Of a stretch of 38,951 nucleotides of DNA, positions 10,489 through 20,274 are shown piece by piece. The notes under the pieces are model-generated. The model was not told the DNA's origin. It saw only the letters and a list, made by a program, of their open reading frames with translations, and ran no database searches. Source of the stretch: Scleroderma bovista (Eukaryota; Basidiomycota; Agaricomycetes; Boletales; Sclerodermataceae); assembly GCA_037178675.1 (NCBI GenBank), contig JAYMGJ010000526.1:1-38951 (forward strand). The letters are read 5' to 3'. Positions within the stretch are counted from its first letter, which is position 1. Each line of letters opens with the position of its first letter. Both the position numbers and the translations under genes were made by a program.

Positions 10489-12018
10489 GCTGTGAGAGTA
10501 AATTGCTGGAGAACTGGGGCTTTCTGGGGCTTCTGGGATGCTGTAGTCTACTGTGGGAACATTACAAACTCTGTGGAAATCTGTCATACTCTGGCACATT
10601 TTTGTTGATTTGCTGATAGGCTGGCAATTCTCCGACCCAAGTATGTTTCTTTTAGGAGAGCTTTTGCACAGCGGTCACAAATTATTTAATGACCATCCTT
10701 TTAAATGGTGCAAGGAACTTCTGGGAGCTGATGAACTTGATGTGCGTTATCGTGTCCAGCATAAACGAGTCGGTACCCGCCACTTTGATGGGGTGTCGCG
10801 TGCCAAGCAAATGACCAGGCGGGAACATCGGGACATCCAACGTATGATTGTTGCAACTATAGCTGGTTTCGCAGATCTGCAATTTGTTCGTGCAATTCAC
10901 TCTTTTGTCGACTTCCTCTACCGGGCCCAAGCTCTGACATTTACTCCCTCATCGATTCATGCCATGGAGCAGGACTTGATGGAGTTCCACAACTGTAAAG
11001 GTGCTATATTACAGGCAGGTGCGCGGTGTGGCAAGGCGACGGAGATTAATCACTTCCGAATTCCGAAACTCGAGCTCCTTCAGTCGTTTGGGCGCAGTAT
11101 CCATAATTCTGGCGCCCTCATCCAGTATACTGTGGACGTTAGCGAGTACCTGCTGATCAGCCATTGTAAAGACATGTTCACGTGTACTAACCGGCAGAGG
11201 TCTGGCTTTACGCAGCAGATTGTATTGCAACTTGACCATGAGGAGTCCATTCGTCGATTTGACCTTTACTCTCTACTGCTCGAGAAAGGTGCCAGCCTCA
11301 CAAATTCTTTATTCCCGGAGTCAGATGGTGACCCTCGCTATGTTGACCCAGTGTTGGACTGGGTCCAACATGTTTCCCCAGAAGAAGTGAACCATTTCCA
11401 GGGCCCAAGGAGCTTTAACAATCATTTTTTGAAGGGAATTATCTCAGAGGATTCCAACACGGCTTTTCACGTTACTGTAAAAGCTGACTTTGCAGACAAG
11501 TCATCCAAGTATATGGCTGATACCTACACTCTTCCAGATTTTCCCCATCGTCTTCAGGCCTACATCGATTCCATTCCTTGCGATCATTCCCGCTTACCTG
11601 GCCGTCTACTCAAAGGGTGGTTGAAGTTCCGTTTACAGTTGCAATCGCGCCTTAATCCACGCAAGCTCATGCCAAGCCAACAAGTTCAAACTCTTCCGCC
11701 TTCAAACGAACACCCTTTGGGAAAGTGCGATACTGTATTAGTGCATTATACCCCCCCATCGGGGATCAACAGTGAGTTTTCTTGTACATTAAGTGGTAAC
11801 TTTGCTCATTCTATATTCCCGCTTTCCAGCAGTTGTTGTTGCTGAAGTGCGCACTGTATTCGCCTTCTCGTCAAGGGGTTCTCCTCTCCCCACCGAGCTT
11901 TCTCGCCCATTGCTATATGTCAAATATTTCACTTTTATGACAACACCAGCTGATCAGCCAGAAGTTGGGATGTATACTGTTCGATGCATGTTTGTCGACA
12001 ACCCTGATGGAAGGAGGT

Positions 12019-12642
12019 TGTCAAGACCGGTTCTTCACCGATCTGATCTCTACGAGGGGTCAGGGGGTCAGGGGTTGGTCTAGCGGTAAGACCGAGATGC
12101 TACGTAGCGTAGTCGCGCTTCCCGAGTAATAGGAAGGCCGACCGAGGGTCTGACGGAGAGTCTGAGGGTAAACGGTCTACCACCGAGTGCTTGCACGAGA
12201 CAGAGACGGAGAGTGCGAGGGGAGAACAGATGAGAAGCATCTTATTCAATATTTGAACTGAAACTACAACAGACCGAGTATCTAGGTATTTATACTGAGT
12301 GGGACAGATGAGGCGATGTACAGGAAGTCGGGATTACCGACGAATGACGAGCGCAGTCACGCTGTGCGCTGAGTAAGTATGGTAAGTGCGATAACCGGAT
12401 TACCGATAGGTATTGTATTAATAATGCAATGGGACGGGAACGTATAGTAACCGGAAACGAGAAAGGAAACATATTAGGTAATAGTACAGAGAGACAGATC
12501 GGACAAGGCGCTCACCGATCGGTGGCAATACAGGACAGATAGAGAGAAATGGAGAAGGGAGTACTTACAATAAACGGGCGGCGAACACGTGGACGTGATC
12601 GGACAATAGGGTACAGGGTGATCGGGTGTCACGGTCGTGACA
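12019..12642 (-). mobile_element. Solo LTR, 624 bp, with 5-bp target duplication
   Basis: This is the reverse-oriented relative of the LTR at 2247-2872. On the plus strand it runs from TGTCAAGACC to GGTCGTGACA. It is flanked by a perfect direct repeat GAGGT (12014-12018 and 12643-12647). Removing the LTR and one GAGGT restores the Plavaka reading across DGRR and SHVGSIISLL, which confirms the borders. The TATA-like box is at 12288-12294. No internal genes are present. Confidence 0.93.
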
Positions 12643-12832
12643 GAGGTCGCACGTGGGCTCAATTATCTCATTGCTGGACGACATTCATGCAGTCGAGTTG
12701 ATACCCAAGTATGGGGTGGCAGTCAACCGTGAAGTGACAGCGGAGACTTGCCTGGAACACTACAATGAGTTCTATCTCAACAATTTCTCTGATAAAGAGT
12801 GGCATCATACAATACATCATGACTATATGTAG

Positions 12833-13266
12833 TTGGTTGCTGATCAGCGTACTAGTACTAAGAACTGCAATGTAGATTCTGGTTGATACTGGACGAGATT
12901 TGATAAACTAATCTAACAATCTGAGCACAGCTCAAAGCTCCCAATCAATCTCCACCAATCAGCGCCTGGGATCACCAGATCTGCTGCTGTTGTACATGTC
13001 TCGTAAGCCAAGTGTGCTTGGTGACAGCATAGGCGAGAAGTTGGGTGGTTTACAGATGCAGGAGCTGGATCCGAGATTATAACTCAGGGTAACTCACGCG
13101 TTCGGCAGATTTGCATTACGCGGTCACTCAATCCATCCGACTGAGGTCTCGTTCCTTTACCATAGTGAATCAATTCTAGTAGTTTCCAGTTACAAGTATG
13201 GGATTCGAAAACCTGCAAATTCGATGAATCGAGGTTTAATGCTCCTGCTTCTTGACGTCGAATCCA
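12833..13266. other. Boundary spacer between repeat-rich half and gene-rich half
   Basis: This holds the 3' flank of the Plavaka relic and then the downstream region of the Dbp6-like gene. I see no open frame with recognisable content and no RNA gene. The Plavaka right terminus should be here but was not identified. Confidence 0.5.
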
Positions 13267-15672
13267 TTAACGAGTGTACGTTTCTTTCAACTGCTGAAGT
13301 GCAACCTGGCAAGAACACAACATAATTAGGGTCAATGATAACCAAGGGAAACAATCCGCGCACTTGGTAAGATGCAAGAAGCCCCGCTGTATCCTTTTCA
13401 GTGACCTTCATTCGCTTCACCCTCTCCAAATGACTATATTCTCGTAGCATCCCCTTGAAATAACGTGCCTGGGAAACGATGAATGTTGCCAACTCAATTA
13501 ACACACTTGCCAAGATCTCACCTCTTGTTCTTCCACCAGTGTCCACGCCTCACCTGTTCTACCTGCCCGAGCAGTCCGCCCGACGCGGTGAACGTATTTT
13601 CGGATGTCAACTGGAGCATCATAACTGACAACATGAGAAACATGGCTGATGTCAAGACCCCGTGATATCAGATCTGAGCACACCAATCTGACAAATGGAT
13701 TAGATTTTTGGAGAACGGAATCAGGTAATGCTGAATCACATATGGATCTCTTGTGATTTAAATTTATCCAAGATGCTTTTCCGCTCGCTGGCCGGGAGGT
13801 CACTCGAATAGGCCCGAAGGATGACGCGTTCGTATTCTGTGCCCGCCTCTTGAAAGAATTTGATTAAACGCGATAGACGAGAGGTAGATTCAGACGACTT
13901 CGTAAACACGAGCGCATTACGAATCGAACGAGTGTAGATGAGGTGAAGTAGAATCAATGGCTTCACCGACGGCTCGCATATAATCATGTGTTCCTGTAGT
14001 TCCGTGTAAAAGCTCAGTTCGGAACAAGGATATATCAAGTCTGCTCACCATCAGCGTAGCTGGCATGGTGAAACGTTCCGAGAGAAGATCTAGAGCGTCG
14101 GCCCGATCTCGTTCGGTTTGACTTTGGACGACGAAGTATTTCGGATCTCGCAAATCAAGCGACGCAAGTTTACCAGGATCTCGAGTAAGCGTTGCAGAAA
14201 AGAGGAGTTTCTGACACGAGCATTCTTTTACCTCGCCAATATCCAATCGATTATCATGATACCTCTGGAGGAATGCTGGGGAGACCGAGTCACTAGTTGG
14301 CACAAGTGCCGAATCATCCCATGTCAATGAGGATACAGGCAAATTGTCAGCCCAGTGACGACGCGGGTCACAAGCTGCCAAGACCTGAGCTAACCAATCA
14401 TGAAAAGACTGTGCGAGCAAGCGATCTGCTTCGTCGATGATCTGATACGGACGTCCTTCAGAAGTTCGTACGAGACTGACATTAAACACCCACTAGGAAC
14501 CGCAGATGCTGTAGTGTGAAGTTTGGTGTTCCATTGAGATGGTCCATTAGTCGACCGGGAGTGCATATTAGGATGTCTACCTTGCTCACACCACCTTTCA
14601 ATCTGCACGAGAGGTAAACAACAAAGTACACCTTGAAATGAAGCACTCACGGAGTTGAGCTCTCCCCAACGAGTTGGCTTTGCTCATGAGCAAAGGAGTG
14701 TTGACCAGTTGCAGTTCCAATCTAACCTTCATTGAGAATGCGGTACTTCATGGGGGACTACAGGGGGAAATACCTTGAGACCACGGCCTTTCCCGATAGC
14801 CTCGAACGTTTCTCGGACTTGAGTGACCAGGTCGCGGGTGGGGAGCACGACGAGAGCACGCAGACGGGTGACAATCCTGCTGGACAGCACCTACATATAT
14901 TGCAATAAGTTCCGTCTGAGAGCTAGAACCCAGAAGTCGACTTACCTCGATGATGGGAAGTACATAAGCTAGCGTCTTACCGCTTCCTGTCGGTGCAGAG
15001 ACGCAAGCATCTCGAGGGCAGCTATACATAGGGTACAGCGGAGACACACCTGAGCCCTGTGAGATAAGAAAAGGTAGGAGAGCAGTCTGTACTGCATTGC
15101 TACTAATCAGTTTATGGTTACGCCAGACGCAACAACCAGAGCCCTGACCCGCAAAGAGTTCTGTTATCCCTAGCTCAAGTAACCGTTTCCTCGTCCGTTC
15201 ACTGAGCCTGGTTCGTTCATCTACTCCTGACGGTAAAATAGGAAGGACAGCGGTTGGGTTGATAATTTCGGCATGCACTAGTGCCTTGTCGATGCCTTGC
15301 ATAGCAAGGACAGATTTTGAGGGTGCGTTAGGTGCTGCTGGTTCCGGGAATGAAGGCAGGCTGCCCTGCGAGGGTAATTTTGAGTCTACCGGGATGTTGG
15401 ATTTCTCTGCGTCAGGCGCGGAGTCTTCCTCGAGTCTGTCTTCATCCCTTCCAGATAGTTTCCGTCTCTTCTTCTGATGTGGATCCGTGGCTTGCTCCTC
15501 GTGGGCCACGTTGCGTGTGTCTTCATCCTGCACGAATGGTGTATCATCAGAGACGTCTTCCTCTTCGTCCTCTTGGATTGGTTCCTGTCTCAGAATATCC
15601 TTCGTTTTCGGCGCTGCGGCCTTGCGAGCATTTCTCCTGACCTTCTTGCGCTTCAGATACCTGATTTTTGAT
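13267..15672 (-). CDS. DBP6: DEAD-box ATP-dependent RNA helicase, Dbp6/DDX51 type
   Basis: A nucleolar RNA helicase for early 60S ribosomal subunit assembly, assigned by family resemblance. The N-terminal region is basic/acidic and low-complexity ([15 protein letters not shown], then [10 protein letters not shown]). [16 protein letters not shown] spans an intron and is the Q-motif-like entry. Helicase motifs follow in order: [10 protein letters not shown]; Ia [23 protein letters not shown]; Ib TPGRL; II DEAD in [14 protein letters not shown] in [44 protein letters not shown]. The C-terminus reads [12 protein letters not shown] before TAA at 13267-13269. About nine exons join with canonical introns, for example 13306-13363, 13469-13521 and one near 13691-13738; all repair the frame. 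The 5' exon is unresolved: the frame is open back to about 15672, and another plausible exon (ending NMPEALVSDVGGVK) lies at about 15723-15860, but I could not join them in phase. Confidence 0.9.
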
Positions 15673-15937
15673 TTAGTTTTGGCCTAACATTGCTTAGTTC
15701 CGAGTTGGGAGTACAAAATTTACTATGGCTCACTTTCACGCCCCCAACATCGGACACCAGAGCCTCTGGCATGTTGGCAAGGATGTGCACCCTCTTCGGA
15801 TCTGGAATGTGTTGCGGGGAAGGCGGCTTGTATTCCGGCTGAAACTTGTTGGAGGATCACTACCTAGTAACATTATTAGTAGCAACGTCATCCAGTCATT
15901 ATGTATGTACATATTGGCTCGAACATTCCAGTGGAAC
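15673..15937. promoter_or_regulatory. Divergent intergenic region, Dbp6-like gene and first thioesterase
   Basis: The two genes are transcribed away from each other, and their starts are less than 300 bp apart, so a shared bidirectional promoter is likely. Part of the region probably encodes the missing first exon of the helicase on the minus strand (open frame FQPEYKPPSPQHIPDPKR). No clear TATA box was identified. Confidence 0.45.
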
Positions 15938-16770
15938 ATGATCTCTCCCACCATCGTCCCAGCTATCAGGAAGCACACGGCAACTGTTATATTTCTGCAC
16001 GTAGGTGCTATACGGACAGCGTCGTCTGACTCGTATCTAATATGATCTGACATGTCAGGGTCTTGGTGACACAGGAAATGGTTGGCTTTCCTCCGTGCGA
16101 TCACTGACAAAGGCGAACCCTAGACTGCGACACATCAAATGGATCCTGCCACATGCCCCCAAAAAGCTCATCACCGCCAACCATGGTATTTCCATGCCAG
16201 CATGGTTCGACATTTATGATTTCTCATTCACGAGTTCCGAAGAAGACGGTGAAGGAATGTTCGAATCTGCTGGGATAGTCAAAACTCTCATCCAAAAAGA
16301 AATCGATGAAACTGGTTTCCATTCAAGTCGGATCGTGTTGGGTGGGTTCAGTCAGGGCGGCGCAATGTCCCTCTTGACTGGTTTAACTGTTCAATCCAAG
16401 TTGGGAGGTTTAATCGTCCTGAGTGCATGGTTGCCGCTCCGGAGGGAACTCAAGAAGGTGATTTTTATTCTTGTTTCCATGCAAACGAAACCAACTTGAA
16501 TATGCACCATGTTAGATGCTGACGCCGCACGCAACTTCTCTACCAGTCTTCTGGGGACACGGCGCCGATGATCTGCTTGTACCTCACAGTGTTGCACAAC
16601 GATCTGTCGAACACCTCACCCAGGACTTTGGATTTCCCTCGCAGAATGAGACCGGTCCTGGATCAGGATTACAGTTCATGACATATCCCGAACTTGATCA
16701 TTGCGCTTCAGAAGAAGAGTTGGATGACGTAGCGGAATTCTTGAAACTCGTTGTCCCAGATACCGAATAG
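15938..16770 (+). CDS. Acyl-protein thioesterase 1-like hydrolase, tandem copy 1
   Basis: An alpha/beta hydrolase of the APT1/lysophospholipase (LYPLA) family, which removes palmitoyl or other acyl groups from cysteines of proteins such as G-alpha and Ras. Exons are 15938-16000, 16059-16457 and 16516-16770, giving 238 residues, a normal length for the family. Start MISPTIVPAIRKHTATVIFLH, then GLGDTGNGW, HIKWILPHAP, MPAWFDI. The nucleophile Ser is in GGFSQGG, the Asp in WGHGADD and the His in ELDHCAS. It lacks a signal peptide, as expected for a cytosolic enzyme. The His motif departs from the usual GxxHS found in the other two copies. It is the most divergent of the three copies. Confidence 0.93.
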
Positions 16771-16953
16771 AAAATGAGATGTACATTGCCAGGCTGCCCA
16801 CGGGTGAAGCTACATACAGCTCTTGAATTGTTAGACCGAGCTGACCCTATATGTACCGTTTAAATATAATCCGGTAAAGTAAACGCCGAGTGACAAGTTG
16901 GCAACCTTGCGATTAACCAGCTGCATTCCTAGAGTCCCAATCACCGCGCGATC

Positions 16954-17771
16954 ATGGCGCAAGAGCTGAAGTATCTCGTTGTCCCACCAATCGCGAAGCA
17001 TACTGCCACTGTTATTTTCGTGCATGTGCATATCTTACTTCCTAACGTACCAAAGCCGATCTGACACAAGACTAGGGCTTGGGTGACACAGGACATGGAT
17101 GGAAACCCGTCGCAGATATGCTGAGCCCTACAATGCCGCATGTCAAGTGGATCTTACCTCATGCCCCACAGCAGAGTGTCACCGCCAATTTTGGGATGAT
17201 TATGCCGTCCTGGTTCGATATCAAGGACTTTTCCTTCAATTCAGCAGAAGATGAGAGGGGAATGCTGACATCCGTTCGGATGCTTGAAGGCGTCATTCGG
17301 CAAGAAGTTGAAAGTGGACTAGATGCGAGTCGGATCGTCCTAGGCGGATTCAGTCAAGGCGGCGTGATGTCGCTGTTGGGTGGATTAACTTCTGAACGCA
17401 AGTTGGGGGGCGTGGTCGTTTTGAGTGCATGGCTGCCTCTTCATGCAAAGTTCAAGGCGGTAAGTGATACAGTAAAACCTTCGCTCTAGTGGCTAAGCGA
17501 AGACAAATGTTTTCAGATGATGTCTGGCCATGCGAAGTCTCTGCCAATCTTCTGGGGACATGGCACTGCCGATCCACTTGTGCGATTCGAATTTGCCAAG
17601 AGATCTATCGAATATCTCGTCGGCACTTGTGGATTGACCCGCCTGGATCGGGATAAGATTGGAAGCCCCGGGTTGACGTTTATGGAGTACCAGGGAGTTC
17701 AGCACTCTTCATCAGAGAAAGAATTGGTTGACATGGGGAGATTCTTAAAACGTGTTGTTCCCGAGGAATAG
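16954..17771 (+). CDS. Acyl-protein thioesterase 1-like hydrolase, tandem copy 2
   Basis: Exons are 16954-17025, 17076-17459 and 17517-17771, giving 236 residues. Both introns are at the same positions as in the neighbouring copies (after FVH and after KFKA), showing origin by tandem duplication. Motifs: GLGDTGHGW, VKWILPHAP, MPSWFDIKDF, nucleophile GGFSQGG, LSAWLPL, Asp in WGHGTADPLV, and His in YQGVQHSS. All catalytic residues and the lid-region sequence are typical of the APT1 family, so this copy looks fully functional. It lies 183 bp downstream of copy 1 on the same strand, with its own start. Confidence 0.94.
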
Positions 17772-17855
17772 GGGCTATGCCTAGAACTTTGTTCTATAAA
17801 CTTGGTGGTGGAAACTACATACCAACGACTTGACTACATTACGTATTCTGCAACA

Positions 17856-18782
17856 TCATGATAACATATTCTCCAGCCACTTCTCGAGGTATAGGGACTT
17901 CACATTCTGTACATGCACCTTCTGCGTCGACGGCTCGCTGAAGCTGGTATCCGGCTCTTGGAAATCCACACTCTCAAAGTCAACCATAACCATATGCAAG
18001 TTATTGCAGTCTATCTCAAAACACAGTGGGCATTCCAACGTGGCGCAGTACCGCGTTCCTGGTACCAATTTTTGTGGCCTCAAGATGACATTCCGGGGCT
18101 GCATGTCTGTCTGGTTGACACCGCATGCGAAGATGTCAAAGTACACACGGAGTGCAGCATCAATGATAGCATCCTTGTGCCTGTGACACACGTTCTCCGC
18201 AGTGTCTGGAGGTATGAGGACGCGCAGATCTCTCCCTTGTACATGCTCCAGAAGAAGTACATTGACTGTCCTGCCCTCCTGAGAGGGAAGAGGTGCCACG
18301 AAATGTCCATAGAACCGTGGCACTATTTTTCCCTGGAGGCATGCGAGACGCTGATATGCCTCTACCTCGCGCGAGACACTGAGGTCGCGCAAGATGAAGG
18401 GGTTGATGTACTCTGCATCATAAGAGTCGAAAAATACAGGGTCGAATAGTTTTGCTACAAGTTGCGATGGGTACGTAGCCTCTGTCTTCCCAACATCCAA
18501 GTTGCTATCCTGGATGTGGGCGCTCCAGACGTGGGGAACGCGATGCGTGCTAGAGTGAAGACGCTGTTCAAGGATGATGGACACGTTTGGCGGAGTAGAG
18601 GGAAGCGTGAAGCGCTGGGCGATGGATGTGTTGTAGCGGTCGCTGACCTCAGTCAGGAGGGGCGCACCACCTTCGTAGGAACACCATCTGTCTTCTGGTC
18701 GAGCAGGTGTCGGCCATGCATAGAGCTTGAGAGCTGCTCCTGTATGATAAGTGTTTTCGAGCGTTGGGGCTGGCAATGGCAT
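17856..18782 (-). CDS. Protein-kinase-fold protein with atypical catalytic loop
   Basis: A single-exon frame of 308 residues from ATG at 18782 to TGA at 17856. The N-terminal 90 residues are not recognised. The middle shows a kinase-like N-lobe (QLVAKLFDPVFF with a candidate Lys, SREVEAYQRL as the helix-C-like Glu, VPRFYGHFV, then VLLLEHVQGRDL as hinge). The catalytic loop reads GVNQTDMQPRNVIL, with Asp and Asn spaced as in HxDxxxxN but Asn-Gln-Thr in front of the Asp. The metal-binding motif reads MVDFESV instead of DFG. This resembles fungal kinase-like or aminoglycoside-phosphotransferase-like families rather than a canonical Ser/Thr kinase. The substrate is unknown. It stands on the opposite strand between thioesterase copies 2 and 3 and has no intron, unlike its neighbours. 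Confidence 0.75.
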   Translation of the reverse strand: MPLPAPTLENTYHTGAALKLYAWPTPARPEDRWCSYEGGAPLLTEVSDRYNTSIAQRFTLPSTPPNVSIILEQRLHSSTHRVPHVWSAHIQDSNLDVGKTEATYPSQLVAKLFDPVFFDSYDAEYINPFILRDLSVSREVEAYQRLACLQGKIVPRFYGHFVAPLPSQEGRTVNVLLLEHVQGRDLRVLIPPDTAENVCHRHKDAIIDAALRVYFDIFACGVNQTDMQPRNVILRPQKLVPGTRYCATLECPLCFEIDCNNLHMVMVDFESVDFQEPDTSFSEPSTQKVHVQNVKSLYLEKWLENMLS

Positions 18783-19041
18783 GCTATCAGCAAATTTTGT
18801 GGCTGAACCTGGCTGCTATGTACATATATGGTTACTATACGGTTACTCTGCCAATAACCATGTCCACACACTAACCATGTAAAGCTCTCGAGTGTTCCAA
18901 ACTGACTCAGATATGAACTATTTGGGGAATAAAGTAAACGCCGACTGACCAGTTTGCTGTGATTTCCAGTGACACTGGAGTCCGAGTCCTAACTTAAGCT
19001 CGAGTTCCATGGATCGATCTTACTGTAACCAACCTTGCAAT
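18783..19041. promoter_or_regulatory. Divergent promoter region, kinase-like gene and third thioesterase
   Basis: This 259-bp spacer separates two divergently transcribed starts. A short stretch (gaataaagtaaacgccgactgaccagttt, near 18928) resembles the leader of thioesterase copy 2 (gtaaagtaaacgccgagtgacaagttg, near 16872), so part of the promoter was duplicated with the gene. Confidence 0.55.
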
Positions 19042-19871
19042 ATGGCAAAAGAGTCGAACCGTCCTCTCATCATCCCAGCAATCGCCAAGCACACGGCAAC
19101 TGTTATCTTCGTGCATGTGCGTACATACTTCCGACTAGCCTCGCCACTCTGACATAAGGCTTGTACATGCTAGGGCCTAGGTGATACAGGATATGGATGG
19201 AAATCCGTCGCAGACATGCTGAGCCCTGAAATGCCGCATGTCAAGTGGATCTTACCCCATGCCCCACAGCGGCGTGTTACTGCCAACTGTGGGATGCTCA
19301 TGCCAGCCTGGTTCGATCTTAAGGACTTTACCTTGGAGTCAGCAGAAGATGAGGAGGGGATGCTGAGATCCGTTCGGATCTTTGAAGATATCATTCGGCA
19401 AGAAGTTGAAAGTGGAATAGAATCAAGTCAGATTGTCCTGGGCGGATTCAGTCAAGGCGGGACGATGTCACTATTGAGTGGATTGACTTGTGCATTCAAT
19501 CTAGGGGGTGTGGCTATATTGAGTGGACGGCTGGTCCTTCGAGAAAGGTTCAAGGCGGTAGGTGATACAATAATATATATATTCCCGGTGGTTGAGCAAA
19601 GCCAATCTGTCTTCAGATGATGTCCGACCATGCAAAGTCTCTGCCAATTTTCTGGGGGCATGGCACTGCCGATCCACTTGTGCGATTGGAACTTGCCACG
19701 AAATCAGTCGGTTACCTGGTCAATTGTGGATTGACTCGCCTGCGCCGGGATGAGATCGGAAGCCCTGGGTTGACGTTTGTGGAGTACCGTGGAGTTGAGC
19801 ACTCTTCGTGCCAGGAAGAATTGAATGATTTAAAGGAATTCTTAAGGCGCGTTGTTCCCGAGTCCTTATAA
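19042..19871 (+). CDS. Acyl-protein thioesterase 1-like hydrolase, tandem copy 3
   Basis: Exons are 19042-19116, 19174-19557 and 19617-19871, giving 237 residues and a TAA stop. Exon 2 and exon 3 have exactly the same lengths as in copy 2, and the flanking promoter and intron fragments are alike, so this is the closer pair. Motifs: GLGDTGYGW, VKWILPHAP, MPAWFDLKDF, nucleophile GGFSQGG, Asp in WGHGTADPLV, His in YRGVEHSS. One conserved family segment is altered: LSAWLPL of copy 2 reads LSGRLVL here, which could change the acyl-binding groove. The catalytic triad is complete, so the gene is probably active, perhaps with a different substrate preference. Confidence 0.93.
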
Positions 19872-20274
19872 TAGCGGAATATTAGTGCGGCAGATGCGGC
19901 TCTAAACCAAATTGCGTGGAGCAGTAGATAAGTGTTCGAGTTAATCATTAATCATTAGTAGTACCATATCCGTTGAATCTTCTAAGCCTAAGCGCTTGAG
20001 CACATCTCCTTGGCTTATGTAGAGATAGCGCGCGCGGAGGTGGAGCGATTTACAGCGCGATAGAAGGTAGCTAGGTAGCACTGACACTCAGATGATCTGA
20101 GGGCGAGAGATATTCCAACTACTTGGGCTATATATCCGTGATTGTATCCGCAGTTCCGCCATATGTCCGCACTTTGCCGCCGAATTTCCGCCAGAATCTG
20201 TATCAATCATCATCGTCATCAAGTACAGGTCCTTCACGCCGACGCATCGAGTGTGAGGCGGACCGGCGGCATCC
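19872..20274. other. Intergenic region after the thioesterase cluster
   Basis: About 400 bp without a recognisable gene. A pyrimidine/CCG-rich stretch near 20150-20250 gives short open readings without known motifs. Confidence 0.5.

Larger units (their letters stand above)
7989..10617. mobile_element. Foldback-type DNA element, 2.6 kb, 11-bp terminal inverted repeats
   Basis: The ends ATCAGCAAATC (7989-7999) and GATTTGCTGAT (10607-10617) are perfect inverted repeats. They sit exactly where the Plavaka transposase reading breaks off (LPFWQN) and resumes (WQFSDPS), so the whole block is an insertion. The flanks read AACTC on the left and AGGCTGG on the right; at most a 2-bp CT duplication fits. 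Inside are a 94-bp tandem repeat (8484-8767) and two classes of satellite repeated in inverted order around a centre near 9990. No transposase frame is seen; long open frames in the arms are repeat translations. It is best described as a non-autonomous foldback or satellite-carrying transposon of unknown superfamily. Confidence 0.75.
6531..12832 (+). pseudogene. Plavaka-type transposase, near full length, three stops and two nested insertions
   Basis: A second CACTA-like Plavaka transposase. Recognisable parts in order are: a possible first exon from ATG 6531; a Cys/His-rich segment CPVCQTIYPLATAVC (about 6665-6710); FHPTSGYLYGL; SFRSAQELLSSLDAIPKGP (from 7077); PIYLFWQDALEV; IFGNPVFGQHMEYDP; VPIVLVSDK; a block ending LPFWQN (7986); then, after a 2.6-kb insertion, WQFSDPSMFL (about 10621) and WCKELLGADELDVRYRVQHK; QMTRREHRDIQR; and finally GSIISLLDDIHAVELIPKYG and FYLNNFSDKEW, ending at TAG 12830-12832. 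Introns can be read at 7009-7066, after 7350 and about 11772-11829. In-frame stops lie at 6937-6939, 7462-7464 and 7717-7719. A solo LTR interrupts the last coding part at 12019-12642. The copy is dead unless complemented. Confidence 0.88.

Noticed and set aside
12070..12180. Possible remnant of retrotransposon internal region next to the second LTR
   Set aside because: The 5-bp target duplications directly abut the LTR ends on both sides, so nothing internal is retained.
17913..18449. 178-codon plus-strand frame opposite the kinase-like gene
   Set aside because: The minus-strand frame is longer and carries ordered kinase-fold motifs; the plus frame carries none.
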